35,004 nucleotides of DNA from Candidatus Collinsella stercoripullorum (GCA_019117005.1 DXAO01000038.1:1-35004), one strand, 5' to 3'; positions 23,638 through 31,955 are shown, counted from the first letter of the stretch. Made by a program: numbers and translations. Notes: generated by a model from the letters alone, not told the origin.

Positions 23638-24846
23638 TTACTCGCCGTGGCGGGACATGACGTCCTCGATGGACAGCGAGGTCGCCGAGGTGTTGAGCTC
23701 GTCGAAGCTCATCTCCGCGAGGCCCGCGATCTCGTCGTCGTTGTACGGGTCGTCGTCCACGAAGTACTTCTCGTAGTTCTCGTACTCGGCCACGGAGGAC
23801 ACGAAGACGTACGGGAACTGGATGTCCTTGCCGAACTCGCCCTGGACGGGGACGAAGTCCTCCTTGCCCTTGATGGCGTTGTAGACCATGATGAGGGCGT
23901 ACAGCGGGTCGCAGAAGTGGCCGCCGGACTCGCAGTACATACCGCCGGTCTCGAGCTGCTCCTTCAGGTCCTCCAGGAAGTCGGTGGAGGCGACGCGGAT
24001 GCTACCGGTCTTGCCCATGTTGGCGAGCTGGCCGATGGAACCGACCAGCGGGTCGCCGCCGCCGCCGGCGACGATCAGGGCGTCCATGTCGGGGTAGTTG
24101 TTCACGAACTGCTGGGTGACCTGCGCACCCTCGGAGGAGGAGGTGTTGGCGTAGACCGGCTCGGTCATGGTCACGGGGTCATCGGGATGGGCCTCGTTCC
24201 AGGCGTCGACGCCGTTCTGGTAGCCGGTCCAGCGCTGCTGGAAGGTGGCGTCGCCGACGGTCCAACCCTCGAGGCAGATGTTGCGGGCGCCCTTCTGGAT
24301 GCCCTCGTAGGCGTCGGGGTTGTCCATGGTCAGCAGCTCGATGAGCTTCTCGCCGTTGCCGACCTCGTCCTCATGGACGGCGCCCACGTAGTACTGGGAG
24401 TTCTGCGCGGTGGCGTAGACGTCGGGGCTGTTCTGCTCGTTGATGATGCGGTAGAACTGGGCCAGGTAGACCTGGTTCTGGTCGCAGGTGGAGATGCAGG
24501 CCTGCATCTCGGAGTCGGCGGAGTTGCAGACGATGATGCCCTGGCAGCCGGCGGCGCACAGGGTCTCGATGGAGGCGGTGACCTGCTCGGAGACGTGGCC
24601 CTGGTCGACGTAGTTCAGCTTGACGCCGAGGATGCCGGCGGCCTTGTCGAGGATGTTCTTGGACAGCGAGCCGAGCGCGTCGGTGGAGCTCCAGATGGAG
24701 ACGCCGATCATGATGTCGCCGTCGGCGGCACCCGAGCCGGAGCCGCCGCCCTCGCCGCTGCAACCGGCGAGCGCGCCCGCGGTCAGACCGAGTCCGGCGG
24801 TCGCGGCGCTCAGCTTGACGAAGTTGCGCCTCGATACCTCTTTCAT
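23638..24846 (-). CDS. Sugar-binding lipoprotein of the ABC transporter, Tat-type signal
   Basis: A 402-residue periplasmic-binding-protein-like (Peripla_BP_4 type) lipoprotein. The signal has twin arginines in EVSRRNFVKLSAAT (R6, R7), a hydrophobic stretch and a lipobox LAGC with C29, so it is probably exported folded by Tat and anchored to the outer face of the membrane. A Gly/Ser linker follows. The mature part has DGDIMIGVSIWSSTDALGSL, VTASIETLCAAGCQGIIVCN, WTVGDATFQQRW and YCESGGHFCDPLYALIMVYN segments typical of sugar binders. The start at 24846 follows AAGGGG. It is the first gene of the arabinose operon and presumably binds L-arabinose (inferred from context). Confidence 0.88.
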   Translation of the reverse strand: MKEVSRRNFVKLSAATAGLGLTAGALAGCSGEGGGSGSGAADGDIMIGVSIWSSTDALGSLSKNILDKAAGILGVKLNYVDQGHVSEQVTASIETLCAAGCQGIIVCNSADSEMQACISTCDQNQVYLAQFYRIINEQNSPDVYATAQNSQYYVGAVHEDEVGNGEKLIELLTMDNPDAYEGIQKGARNICLEGWTVGDATFQQRWTGYQNGVDAWNEAHPDDPVTMTEPVYANTSSSEGAQVTQQFVNNYPDMDALIVAGGGGDPLVGSIGQLANMGKTGSIRVASTDFLEDLKEQLETGGMYCESGGHFCDPLYALIMVYNAIKGKEDFVPVQGEFGKDIQFPYVFVSSVAEYENYEKYFVDDDPYNDDEIAGLAEMSFDELNTSATSLSIEDVMSRHGE

Positions 24847-25292
24847 GGAATACCCCTTCCATTCCCCCCGGAAGCGCTCCTCGCGCCTTCGGGAAACTGT
24901 TGGCCGTGCGGCCGTGTTGCCTGCGGGCTCGCGCGCCCGCTCACTGCGCCGGTGCGTGCGCGACCTGTTCCTGCTAAACATTTGCCGAACACATCACCGA
25001 ACATCGACAAAACATTTATATGTCCAACTCCCGCTATTTGGGTGCATTATGCTGCGAACGGTCGCTGCGGGGCCGCAAACGGTTTTTCTGCATCTGCGGT
25101 ATGTTTTGCATCATTTATGCACGTCGCACTCTATCGGCGCAAATTAGATACCCCCTACTGCAGCAGTCGGGAATACGGCGGTTCGCGTTTACCTACCGTT
25201 CGCGGGTGTTCAGATTCTTGTTCACCCATTCCCGTACGCGAAGGGGTACACTGCAAACTGTTTAGTTAGTGTTTAGTTGCTGGGAGGGCGTC
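24847..25292. promoter_or_regulatory. Divergent control region of the arabinose operon and LacI regulator
   Basis: This 446-bp AT-rich gap must hold both promoters. On the minus strand TTGCGC (25137-25142) and CATAAA (25114-25119) have near-ideal spacing, and TATAAA occurs near 25016-25021. On the plus strand TACACT (25247-25252) may be the -10 for the regulator gene. TGTTTAGTT occurs twice in tandem, 11 bp apart, at 25259-25267 and 25270-25278; CTAAACA, its inverse core, occurs at 24974-24980. TGCAT-cattt-ATGCA is a palindrome at 25107-25121. The TGTTTAG words are candidate binding sites for the adjacent LacI-type protein; no AraC-type regulator is present. Confidence 0.5.
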
Positions 25293-26309
25293 ATGCCTAC
25301 CGCAAAGATCAGCGTGCGCGAGATCAGCCGCCGCACGGGGTACTCCCCCGCCACCGTCTCGAACGCGCTCAACAACAAGCGCGGCGTGAGCGACGAGACG
25401 GCCGCCGAGATCCGCCGCGTCGCCGCCGAGATGGGCTACCATCGCGCCGGGCGCCTGAAGCGCGCCCAGTTCGTCATGGGCCGCAACTCCGGGCGCATGC
25501 TCGACGAGGGTTCCTTCCGCCTCGCGGTGGTCAACGGCGTCGAGGAGGAGGCGCGGCGCTACGGGCTCACCGTCTCGTACACCACCGTCGAGCTCGCCGA
25601 CTCGGCGACCTGCCAGCGCGAGCTGGCCGCCATCATGAGCGACCCCACCGCGGGCATCATCCTGCTGGGCACGGAGATGACCGAGAGCGACTACGACCTG
25701 TTCGCGCACTGCCCGGTGCCCCTCGTGCTGGTGGACGGGCAGAGCGACAACCACTTCATCGAGTCGATCCTGTTCTCGAACGAGGGGTCGGCCTACCGCG
25801 CGGTCCGCTCGCTCGTGAGGCGCGGGCACCGGCAGATCGGCTACCTCGCCGGCAAGCTCCGCATCCGCAACTTCCCGCTGCGCGAGCGCGGCTACGAGCG
25901 AGCGCTCGCCGAGGTCGGGGTCCAGCCCCAGGCGAAGTTCCGCGTCTCGCTCGGCACCGACAAGATGGAGAACGCCTACCGCGACATGCTCGCGTGGCTG
26001 CAGCGCGAGCCCGAGATGCCGACGGCGTTCTTCGCCGAGAACGACGCGCTTGCCGTCGGCGCCATGAAGGCGCTCGCGGAGTGCGGGTTCGACATCCCGG
26101 GCGACGTCTCGATCGTCGGGTTCGACGACGTCGAGTTCGCCGGCGTGGCGCACCCCGCGCTCACCACCGTGCACGTGCCCCGAACCGACCTGGGGCGCAT
26201 CGCCGTCCGCAAGCTCATCGAGCAGGTGGAGCAGCCCACCGAGTACACCTGCGTGACCCATCTGAGCACGAGGTTCGTGGAGCGCGAGAGCGTGCGCTCG
26301 CTGCTGTAG
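25293..26309 (+). CDS. LacI-family regulator, probable repressor of the arabinose operon
   Basis: A 338-residue LacI/GalR-type regulator. The headpiece is ISVREISRRTGYSPATVSNA followed by the hinge-helix region (residues about 5-60), then a sugar-binding core domain with GIILLGTEMTESDYDLF, LVDGQSDNHFIESILFSN, IGYLAGKLRIRNFPLRERGY and ISIVGFDDVEFA-like ends (VSIVGFDDVEF). GGGAGG precedes the ATG at 25293; a possible upstream ATG eight codons earlier has no ribosome site. It is divergent from the arabinose transport and catabolic operon, so it most likely represses it and responds to L-arabinose or a pathway intermediate (inference). Confidence 0.85.
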   Translation: MPTAKISVREISRRTGYSPATVSNALNNKRGVSDETAAEIRRVAAEMGYHRAGRLKRAQFVMGRNSGRMLDEGSFRLAVVNGVEEEARRYGLTVSYTTVELADSATCQRELAAIMSDPTAGIILLGTEMTESDYDLFAHCPVPLVLVDGQSDNHFIESILFSNEGSAYRAVRSLVRRGHRQIGYLAGKLRIRNFPLRERGYERALAEVGVQPQAKFRVSLGTDKMENAYRDMLAWLQREPEMPTAFFAENDALAVGAMKALAECGFDIPGDVSIVGFDDVEFAGVAHPALTTVHVPRTDLGRIAVRKLIEQVEQPTEYTCVTHLSTRFVERESVRSLL

Positions 26310-26317
26310 GGCCCGCC

Positions 26318-26354
26318 GGGGCGCCGGCCGGCCACCGGTCGCAGCCGGCGCCCC
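26318..26354. terminator. Hairpin between convergent lacI-type gene and glmS
   Basis: GGGGCGCCGGC (26318-26328) pairs perfectly with GCCGGCGCCCC (26344-26354) around a 15-nt loop, filling the 45-bp gap between convergent stop codons. It ends immediately before the glmS stop codon. A bidirectional terminator is likely although no U-tract is present. Confidence 0.55.
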
Positions 26355-28235
26355 CTACTCCACCGTCACCGACTTCGCCAGGTTGCGCGGCTGGTCGACG
26401 TCGCAGCCGCGCATCACGGCGACCTCGCGCGCGAGCAGCTGCAGCGGGACGCTCGCCGTGATGGCGCAGAAGGCGTCCCGCACCGGCGGGATGTAGATCA
26501 CATGGTCGGCGATGCGGCGGATGTCCTCGTCCCCCTCGGTCGCCAGCGCGATGATGTTCGCCCCGCGGGCCTCGCATTCCTTGAGGTTCGAGACCACCTT
26601 GTCGTAGACGGGGCTGTCCGTCGCCACCGCGATCACCGGGAAGCCGGGGTCGATCAGGGCGATGGGCCCGTGCTTCATCTCGCCCGCCGCGTACGCCTCG
26701 GCGTGCAGGTAGCTCACCTCCTTGAGCTTGAGCGCCCCCTCGTAGCTGATCGCGGCGCCCATACCGCGCCCGACGAACAGCGCCGACGGAGCGTCCTTGC
26801 AGGCGAGCGCCGCCTCGTGGACCGCCTCGCGCTGGGTGTCCAGGATCCACTGGATCTGGGCCGCGGTATCACCCAGCTCGCGGAACAGCATGCGCACCTG
26901 CCCGACCGTGAGCTTCCCCTTCACCTGGCCCAGCAGCAGGGCGAGCAGGGTCAGGCTCACGATCTGCCCGATGAAGCTCTTGGTCGACGCGACGGCGATC
27001 TCCTTGTTGGCCTTGGTGTAGATCACGCCGTCGGACTCGCGCGCCACGGGCGACCCCACCACGTTGGTGATACCGAAGACCTTGGCGCCCTTGATGCGCG
27101 CGTCGCGGATGGCGGCGAGGGTGTCCGCCGTCTCGCCGGACTGCGACACGGCCACCACGAGGGTGGACGGGGTGATGATGGGGTTGCGGTAGCGGAACTC
27201 GCTCGCCGCCTCGACCTCGCACGGGATGCGCGCCCATGCCTCGATGAGGTTCTTGGCGATGAGGCCGGCGTGGTAGCTCGTGCCGCAGGCGATGACGTAG
27301 ACGCGGTCGATGAGGTCGAGCTCCTCGAAGGAGAGGCCGAGCTCGTCGATGTCCAGCTCACCGGTCGGGCTCAGCCTGCCGACCAGCGTGTCGCGCACGA
27401 CGCGCGGCTGCTCGCAGATCTCCTTGAGCATGAAGTCGGGGTAGCCGCCCTTCTCCGCGAGGTCGATATCCCAGTCGATATGGGTGACGTCGGGCTCGAT
27501 GGGCCGGCCCTGCTCGTCGCTGAACTCGACCCCCTCCGGGGTGAGGCGCGCGAACTGGCCGTCCTCGAGCACCACCACGTCGCGGGTCGCGTCGATGAGC
27601 GCGATGACGTCGGAGGCGACGTAGCTGCCGCGCTCGCCGCGGCCGACGACGATGGGGCTGTCCTTGCGCGCCACGGCGATGACGCCGGGCTCGTCGGCGC
27701 AGACGGCCGCCAGCCCGTATGCGCCCACCACGCGGGTGCAGGCGGCGCGCACCGCGGCCATGAGGTCGCCCGCCGCCGGGACGCCCGCATCCGGACGGCC
27801 GTCGTAGGCCTCCTCGATCAGGTGCGCGAAGACCTCCGTGTCGGTCTCGCTGGCGAAGCGGTGGCCGCGGGACTCGAGCTCCGCGCGGAGCTCGGCGAAG
27901 TTCTCGATGATGCCGTTGTGGACCACCGCGATGCGGCCGTCGCAGCTGGTGTGGGGATGCGCGTTGGCCGTCGTGGGGCGACCGTGCGTCGCCCAGCGCG
28001 TGTGGCCGATGCCGCAGGTGCTGGCGTCATCGCGGTGCGCGAGCTCGGACTCGAGGCCCGCGACCTTGCCCACCCTGCGCACGATGTCCAGGCAGATCGC
28101 CCCGCCCCCGGGCCCCGCGGCGCGCTCGAGCGCCACGCCCGCCGAGTCGTAGCCGCGGTACTCGAGCCGCTTGAGCCCGGAGATGAGGACGTCCTTCGCT
28201 GTATCCGATCCGGTGTATCCGACGATTCCGCACAT
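26355..28235 (-). CDS. glmS: Glutamine-fructose-6-phosphate aminotransferase (isomerizing)
   Basis: A 626-residue GlmS that makes glucosamine-6-phosphate from fructose-6-phosphate and glutamine, the first step of UDP-GlcNAc and cell-wall synthesis. The N-terminal glutaminase begins MCGIVGYTG with nucleophile C2 and has LEYRGYDSAGVAL, GIGHTRWATHGRPT and SETDTEVFAHLIEE. The C-terminal isomerase has two SIS domains, with ACGTSYHAGLIAKNLIE, VAVSQSGETADTLAAIRDA and the conserved end PRNLAKSVTVE. Length (about 610-626) is normal. GGAAGG precedes the ATG at 28235. I see no glmS ribozyme in the leader, which is expected outside Firmicutes. Confidence 0.95.
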   Translation of the reverse strand: MCGIVGYTGSDTAKDVLISGLKRLEYRGYDSAGVALERAAGPGGGAICLDIVRRVGKVAGLESELAHRDDASTCGIGHTRWATHGRPTTANAHPHTSCDGRIAVVHNGIIENFAELRAELESRGHRFASETDTEVFAHLIEEAYDGRPDAGVPAAGDLMAAVRAACTRVVGAYGLAAVCADEPGVIAVARKDSPIVVGRGERGSYVASDVIALIDATRDVVVLEDGQFARLTPEGVEFSDEQGRPIEPDVTHIDWDIDLAEKGGYPDFMLKEICEQPRVVRDTLVGRLSPTGELDIDELGLSFEELDLIDRVYVIACGTSYHAGLIAKNLIEAWARIPCEVEAASEFRYRNPIITPSTLVVAVSQSGETADTLAAIRDARIKGAKVFGITNVVGSPVARESDGVIYTKANKEIAVASTKSFIGQIVSLTLLALLLGQVKGKLTVGQVRMLFRELGDTAAQIQWILDTQREAVHEAALACKDAPSALFVGRGMGAAISYEGALKLKEVSYLHAEAYAAGEMKHGPIALIDPGFPVIAVATDSPVYDKVVSNLKECEARGANIIALATEGDEDIRRIADHVIYIPPVRDAFCAITASVPLQLLAREVAVMRGCDVDQPRNLAKSVTVE

Positions 28236-28653
28236 GAGCGCATCCTTCCAGCCGATCGTCCGCGCACCGTGCGCGCACTGACCCCAACGGGCGACGCGTT
28301 CCCGCCCGACCCGGCCCGTCCCGATCGCACGGGCCCCATGTGGCTGCCCATTGTACGGAAGGAAGGGGTGTCGTTCGGCCTAAACTGGTATTCGATTTCA
28401 GATACCACATGAAGACCAGCGATTGGAAACGCGGATGAAACACGGAGGGCGGGTCTACGCGAGCTTCCGGTAGGGGACGTAGCGCTCGTAATCGGCGAAC
28501 ATCAGGTGACGGGCCGCTCCCAAACGGAAACGAACGGTCGCCGGGCCCATGCCGCGCGCGCTTCGATGCCCGGATATTGAAGCGCTTTAATCGAGGCGTC
28601 TCGATGCTACAATCCCGATAGGAATACCGTGAGAGACGCAAGAGGGGCGGCAC
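28236..28653. other. Intergenic region between divergent glmS and second LacI gene
   Basis: A 418-bp gap. It contains an inverted repeat TGGTAT (28386-28391) with ATACCA (28402-28407), resembling GntR/NagR-type GGTAT-ATACC half-sites but with a 10-bp spacer. A 31-codon minus-strand ORF (28455-28550), without a ribosome site, encodes a plausible-looking tail (HLMFADYERYVPYRKLA), which could be a gene remnant. The LacI promoter palindromes near 28576-28613 are listed separately. Confidence 0.45.
28576..28613 (+). promoter_or_regulatory. Promoter and two palindromic operators of the second LacI gene
   Basis: ATTGAAGCGCTTTAAT (28576-28591) is a LacI/CcpA-style palindrome with a central GCGC and one mismatched pair. 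It is followed directly by TCGAG-gcgt-CTCGA (28591-28604). TACAAT at 28608-28613 is a good -10, 41 bp before the start codon; the first palindrome covers the -35 position. This fits autoregulation by the downstream gene product. Confidence 0.6.
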
Positions 28654-29727
28654 ATGGCGAAGGTGACGATAGGCGACGTGGCCCGTGAGGCGGGCGTGGC
28701 GCTCGGAACCGTGTCGAACGCGCTCAACCATCCCGAAAAGGTGCGTCCGGAGACCCTCAAGGTGGTCAACGACGCCATCCGGCGTCTCGGGTACGCCCCC
28801 AACCAGAGCGCGCGCCTGCTCGCCGGGGGGAAGAACCCCACCTTCGGGCTCGTCCTCTCGCAGCTGAACCACGGCCTGAGCCTGCAGATCGCGAGCGGCG
28901 CGAGCACCGAGGCGCAGCGCCAGGGCTACGGGCTGCTCATCGCCACCGCGAACCAGAGCTCCGCGCTCGAGTCGCGCTACACCCGCTATTTCATGGGCAC
29001 ACAGGTGTCCGGCGTGCTCGTGCAGGCGGGACCGGACGAGGCCGCGTGCCATAAGCCGGGGCGCGTCCCCGTCGCCTTCCTCGACATCCAGAGCGACGGG
29101 CCGGGGTTCTTCATCGCGGCGGACAACCGGGCGCAGGGCTCGCTGATCGCCGAGCACGCCGCGTCCCTCGGCGCCCGGCGCATCGCGGTGATCGGGCACC
29201 CGGGCTCCCCCCAGGCCGCACGAAGGCTCGAGGGCATCCGGACCGCCATGGAGCGTCGCCCGGACATCGAACTCGAGGTCCTCGACAAGGGCGGCGCCGA
29301 CCTCGCCGCCGACGGATTCGAGCTCGGCCGGGAACTCGGCCGGCGGGGCCCCGGGGCGCGCCCCGACTTCGTCATCGGCCTGAGCGACGTGCTGGCGGTG
29401 GGCGCCATCGCCGGCATCCAGGCATCCGGGCTCACCGTGCCCGACGACGTGCGCGTCGCGGGATGCGACGGCAACCCTCTCGCCTGGAGCGGCACCGTCC
29501 CGCTCACCACCTGCGTGCCCACCGGGTACGAGATCGGGCGCCGCGGGATCCTGCGCCTCGTCGAGCAGATCGAGGCGGCGCGCTCCGGCGCCGACCGCGC
29601 CGAGCTGCTCGCCGAGAACCATCAGGAGCTCGTCCCGCCGTTCATCCTCGCGCGCGCGAGCACGCAGGGCAGCTCGCCGATGCAGCCCTCCGACGTCATC
29701 GGCCTCAACCTCGGAACGTTCCTGTGA
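28654..29727 (+). CDS. LacI-family regulator (second copy)
   Basis: A 357-residue LacI/GalR regulator with a textbook headpiece: VTIGDVAREAGVALGTVSNA then LNHPEKVRPETLKVVNDAIR and hinge RLGYAPNQSARLLAGG (residues 4-60). The effector domain includes FGLVLSQLNHGLSLQIASG, GVLVQAGPDEA, AVIGHPGSPQAARRLEGI and PDFVIGLSDVLAVGAIAGI. An AGAGGGG ribosome site precedes the ATG. Palindromes overlap its promoter, so it probably represses itself. The next gene, LarE, starts 147 bp downstream in the same direction and could be co-transcribed. No sugar-use gene adjoins it, so its effector is unknown. Confidence 0.85.
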   Translation: MAKVTIGDVAREAGVALGTVSNALNHPEKVRPETLKVVNDAIRRLGYAPNQSARLLAGGKNPTFGLVLSQLNHGLSLQIASGASTEAQRQGYGLLIATANQSSALESRYTRYFMGTQVSGVLVQAGPDEAACHKPGRVPVAFLDIQSDGPGFFIAADNRAQGSLIAEHAASLGARRIAVIGHPGSPQAARRLEGIRTAMERRPDIELEVLDKGGADLAADGFELGRELGRRGPGARPDFVIGLSDVLAVGAIAGIQASGLTVPDDVRVAGCDGNPLAWSGTVPLTTCVPTGYEIGRRGILRLVEQIEAARSGADRAELLAENHQELVPPFILARASTQGSSPMQPSDVIGLNLGTFL

Positions 29728-29733
29728 CGCCCC

Positions 29734-29750
29734 GGCGCCCGGCGGGCGCC
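29734..29750 (+). terminator. Weak GC hairpin after the second LacI gene
   Basis: GGCGCCC (29734-29740) pairs with GGGCGCC (29744-29750) around GGC, seven bases after the stop codon. It lacks a U-tract, so it may only pause polymerase before LarE. Confidence 0.3.
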
Positions 29751-29874
29751 CGCTCGGCCCCGGCGCGCGAACGGCCCTGACCGGCAGGGGGCGACGCGAG
29801 CGAGCGCCTCGGGCGCAGGCTCGCCGGGCAGGCTGCGGCCCGTGCGCCCCACCTATCGAAAGGCGAAGACACCC

Positions 29875-30687
29875 ATGGATGAGAAACTCGAAGCGCTCAT
29901 GCGGCTCCTCGTCTCGTACGGACGCGTCGCCGTGGGCTACTCGGGAGGCGTGGACAGCACCTTCCTCGCGGCGGTCTGCGCCCGCTGCATGCCCGGGGAC
30001 GCGGTGCTCGTGCATCTCGACACCCCGTTCATCGGCACCCCGGAGCGGTCCTCCTTCGAGCGCGAGGCGGAGCGCTTCGGCCTGCCGGTGCTCGCGATCA
30101 CCCTGGACCCGCTTTCCGACCCAGATGTCGCCGCGAACGATGCGGACCGCTGCTACCGCTGCAAGCGCGCGGGATTCGCCCGCATCGTCGACGTCGCGCG
30201 CGAGCACGGCTGCCCGGTCGTGCTCGACGGGAGCAACGCCGACGACGCGGGGGACTTCCGCCCCGGCATGCGCGCCCTGGCGGAGCTCGGCGTCCGCTCC
30301 CCGCTCATGGAGACTGGATGGCGCAAATCCGAGGAACGCGAGCTTTTGCGCGCCTGGGGCCACCCGGTCTGGGACATGCCCGCCGGCGCCTGCCTCGCCA
30401 CGCGCATCCCCTGCGGCGAGGCGCTCACCGCGCGCAAGCTGGAGGTCGTCCGAGCCTGCGAGGATCTCCTGCACGGCAGGGGCCTTCGCCAGGTGCGCGC
30501 ACGGCTCATCGGCGGGGCGCTTCGCATCGAGGCGGCGCCGGAGGAGCTGCCGGCACTCGGGAACGCCGTCGCGGGCGGCGTCGAGCTCGACGGGGATCTC
30601 GTCGCAGCGCTGCTCGAGCGCGGCGCATCGGCCGTCGACCCGGTGGCCGTCCCTTACGCCCACGGCGGCATGAACGCCGCATCGTGA
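29875..30687 (+). CDS. larE: ATP-dependent sulfur transferase LarE-like (PP-loop family)
   Basis: A 270-residue PP-loop ATP pyrophosphatase of the LarE/ExsB type. The PP-loop is SGGVDST (23-29); further landmarks are CYRCK (C93, C96), VLDGSNADDAGDFRPGMRAL (116-135) and MPAGACLATRIPCGE (C173, C180). In lactate racemase biology LarE adenylates and sulfurates the pyridinium dicarboxylate intermediate of the nickel-pincer cofactor. One LarE class gives up the sulfur of a single Cys near C173; another uses extra cysteines to hold an Fe-S cluster. Four Cys are visible here, so the second type cannot be excluded. No larA, larB or larC is in the window. The start at 29875 follows GAAAGG, at a slightly long distance. 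Confidence 0.78.
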   Translation: MDEKLEALMRLLVSYGRVAVGYSGGVDSTFLAAVCARCMPGDAVLVHLDTPFIGTPERSSFEREAERFGLPVLAITLDPLSDPDVAANDADRCYRCKRAGFARIVDVAREHGCPVVLDGSNADDAGDFRPGMRALAELGVRSPLMETGWRKSEERELLRAWGHPVWDMPAGACLATRIPCGEALTARKLEVVRACEDLLHGRGLRQVRARLIGGALRIEAAPEELPALGNAVAGGVELDGDLVAALLERGASAVDPVAVPYAHGGMNAAS

Positions 30688-30942
30688 CAGGAGCCCGTCC
30701 GCGGCAAGCGGGCGGCGGGGCGCCCGAGGACATCGGATGATATGCAGCCGAGCAGTCGGCATTGTCTCGCCGGACGCCCCGCCCGTCCGCGGCAAGTCGA
30801 CCGCATTGTCCCCGTGCTGTGAAGGAGCCGTAAGGTCTTCTTTATACTGACCCCCGCCTGCTCGCCCGAGCCGCGCCTATGCGGTATCGTGTCCGCGGCA
30901 GCGCTGCGCCCCGCAGCATCTCCGAACACGAAAGGGGGCACC
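30688..30942. promoter_or_regulatory. Leader and candidate promoter of the CorA-type gene
   Basis: TATACT at 30843-30848 is a good -10 about 95 bp before the CorA start; no strong -35 is visible at 17-18 bp. The following leader (30855-30942) is short, and I cannot fold a magnesium riboswitch into it. The first 130 bp after LarE show nothing clear. Confidence 0.35.
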
Positions 30943-31914
30943 ATGGTCGAATGCTACAAGACCGGGTTGGACGGAATCACCACCAAGATCGATGCACCGG
31001 AATCAGGATGCTGGGTCAATGTCGTGGAACCCACGCCTGAGGAACGCATATGGCTTGAACAGACCGTCGGCATCGTGCCCGAATTCGTCCGCTCCGCGCT
31101 CGACGAGGAGGAGACCTCCCATATCGACTACGACGAGGACGTCAACCAGACGCTCGTCATCGTCGACTACCCCAGCGAGGAGGACGTCGAGGACATGCAG
31201 GACCCCTCGATGCTGCAGTACACCACCCTGCCCATCTCGGCCATCTTCCTGCGCAACGAGAACATCATCGTCACCGTCAGCCTCCAGGAGAGCCCGATCG
31301 TCCAGGATATGGCGAGCGGGCGCGTGCGGCAGGTCAACACCCGCATGCGCACGCGCTTCCTCCTCCAGATGCTGCTGCGCATCTCGCAGAGCTACCTGGT
31401 TCACCTGCGGCGCATCGACCGCCTGACGGTCAAGACCGAGTCGAGCCTCTACGGCTCCATGCGCAACGAGGAGCTCCTGCAGATGCTCTCGCTCGAGAAG
31501 TCGCTCGTCTACTTCTCGACCTCGCTCAAGTCCGCCGAGGTGACGCTCAACAAGATCATGCACGGCAAGCTCATCACGCTGTACGAGGAAGACGAGGACC
31601 TGATGGAGGACGTCATGATCGAGGTCCATCAGGCCCAGGAGATGTGCGCCATCTACAGCGACATCCTCTCCGGCACGATGGACGCCTACGCGAGCGTGAT
31701 CTCCAACAACCTGAACATCGTCATGAAGGTGCTGACCGTCATCACCATCGTGATGGCGATCCCCAACATCGTCTTCGGCTTCTACGGCATGAACGTGAGC
31801 CTCCCGTTCGAAGGGGTCCCGTTCGTGAACACGTGGCTCTTCCCCACGCTGCTCGCCGTCGCGGCATGCGCGGTCGCCGCCCTCATCTTCAAGAAGAAGG
31901 GGCTGTGGCGCTAG
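30943..31914 (+). CDS. CorA-family divalent cation transporter
   Basis: A 323-residue CorA/MIT-superfamily channel for Mg2+, Co2+ or Ni2+. The large acidic N-terminal cytoplasmic domain (about 1-260, with DEEETSHIDYDEDVNQTL and EEDEDLMEDVMIEVHQAQEM) leads to the long stalk helix, then two membrane helices (about 262-281 and 297-315) with the selectivity motif GMN at 282-284 (FYGMNVSLPF). It ends in KKKGLWR, the usual positively charged tail. AAAGGGGG precedes the ATG at 30943; an upstream in-frame ATG has no ribosome site. It follows LarE, whose pathway uses nickel, but co-function is only speculation and Mg2+ is the default substrate. Confidence 0.88.
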   Translation: MVECYKTGLDGITTKIDAPESGCWVNVVEPTPEERIWLEQTVGIVPEFVRSALDEEETSHIDYDEDVNQTLVIVDYPSEEDVEDMQDPSMLQYTTLPISAIFLRNENIIVTVSLQESPIVQDMASGRVRQVNTRMRTRFLLQMLLRISQSYLVHLRRIDRLTVKTESSLYGSMRNEELLQMLSLEKSLVYFSTSLKSAEVTLNKIMHGKLITLYEEDEDLMEDVMIEVHQAQEMCAIYSDILSGTMDAYASVISNNLNIVMKVLTVITIVMAIPNIVFGFYGMNVSLPFEGVPFVNTWLFPTLLAVAACAVAALIFKKKGLWR

Positions 31915-31955
31915 CCCACCCGTCCTGCCGGGCGCTCCAAATGCGCCCCTTGCGA

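Noticed and set aside
25020..25265. 81-codon plus-strand ORF in the arabinose control region
   Set aside because: No ribosome site, Cys/Arg/Phe-rich random-looking sequence, and it overlaps candidate promoters and operators.
28236..28400. glmS ribozyme/riboswitch upstream of glmS
   Set aside because: The conserved glmS ribozyme core is not visible, and the leader is too short and unlike it; this ribozyme is typical of Firmicutes.
28027..30795. 922-codon minus-strand ORF opposite the LacI and LarE genes
   Set aside because: It is the antisense shadow of two well-supported plus-strand genes and includes the intergenic promoter palindromes.
30849..30942. Magnesium riboswitch (M-box or ykkC-like) before the CorA gene
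   Set aside because: The leader is under 100 nt and I could not find the conserved stems or loops.
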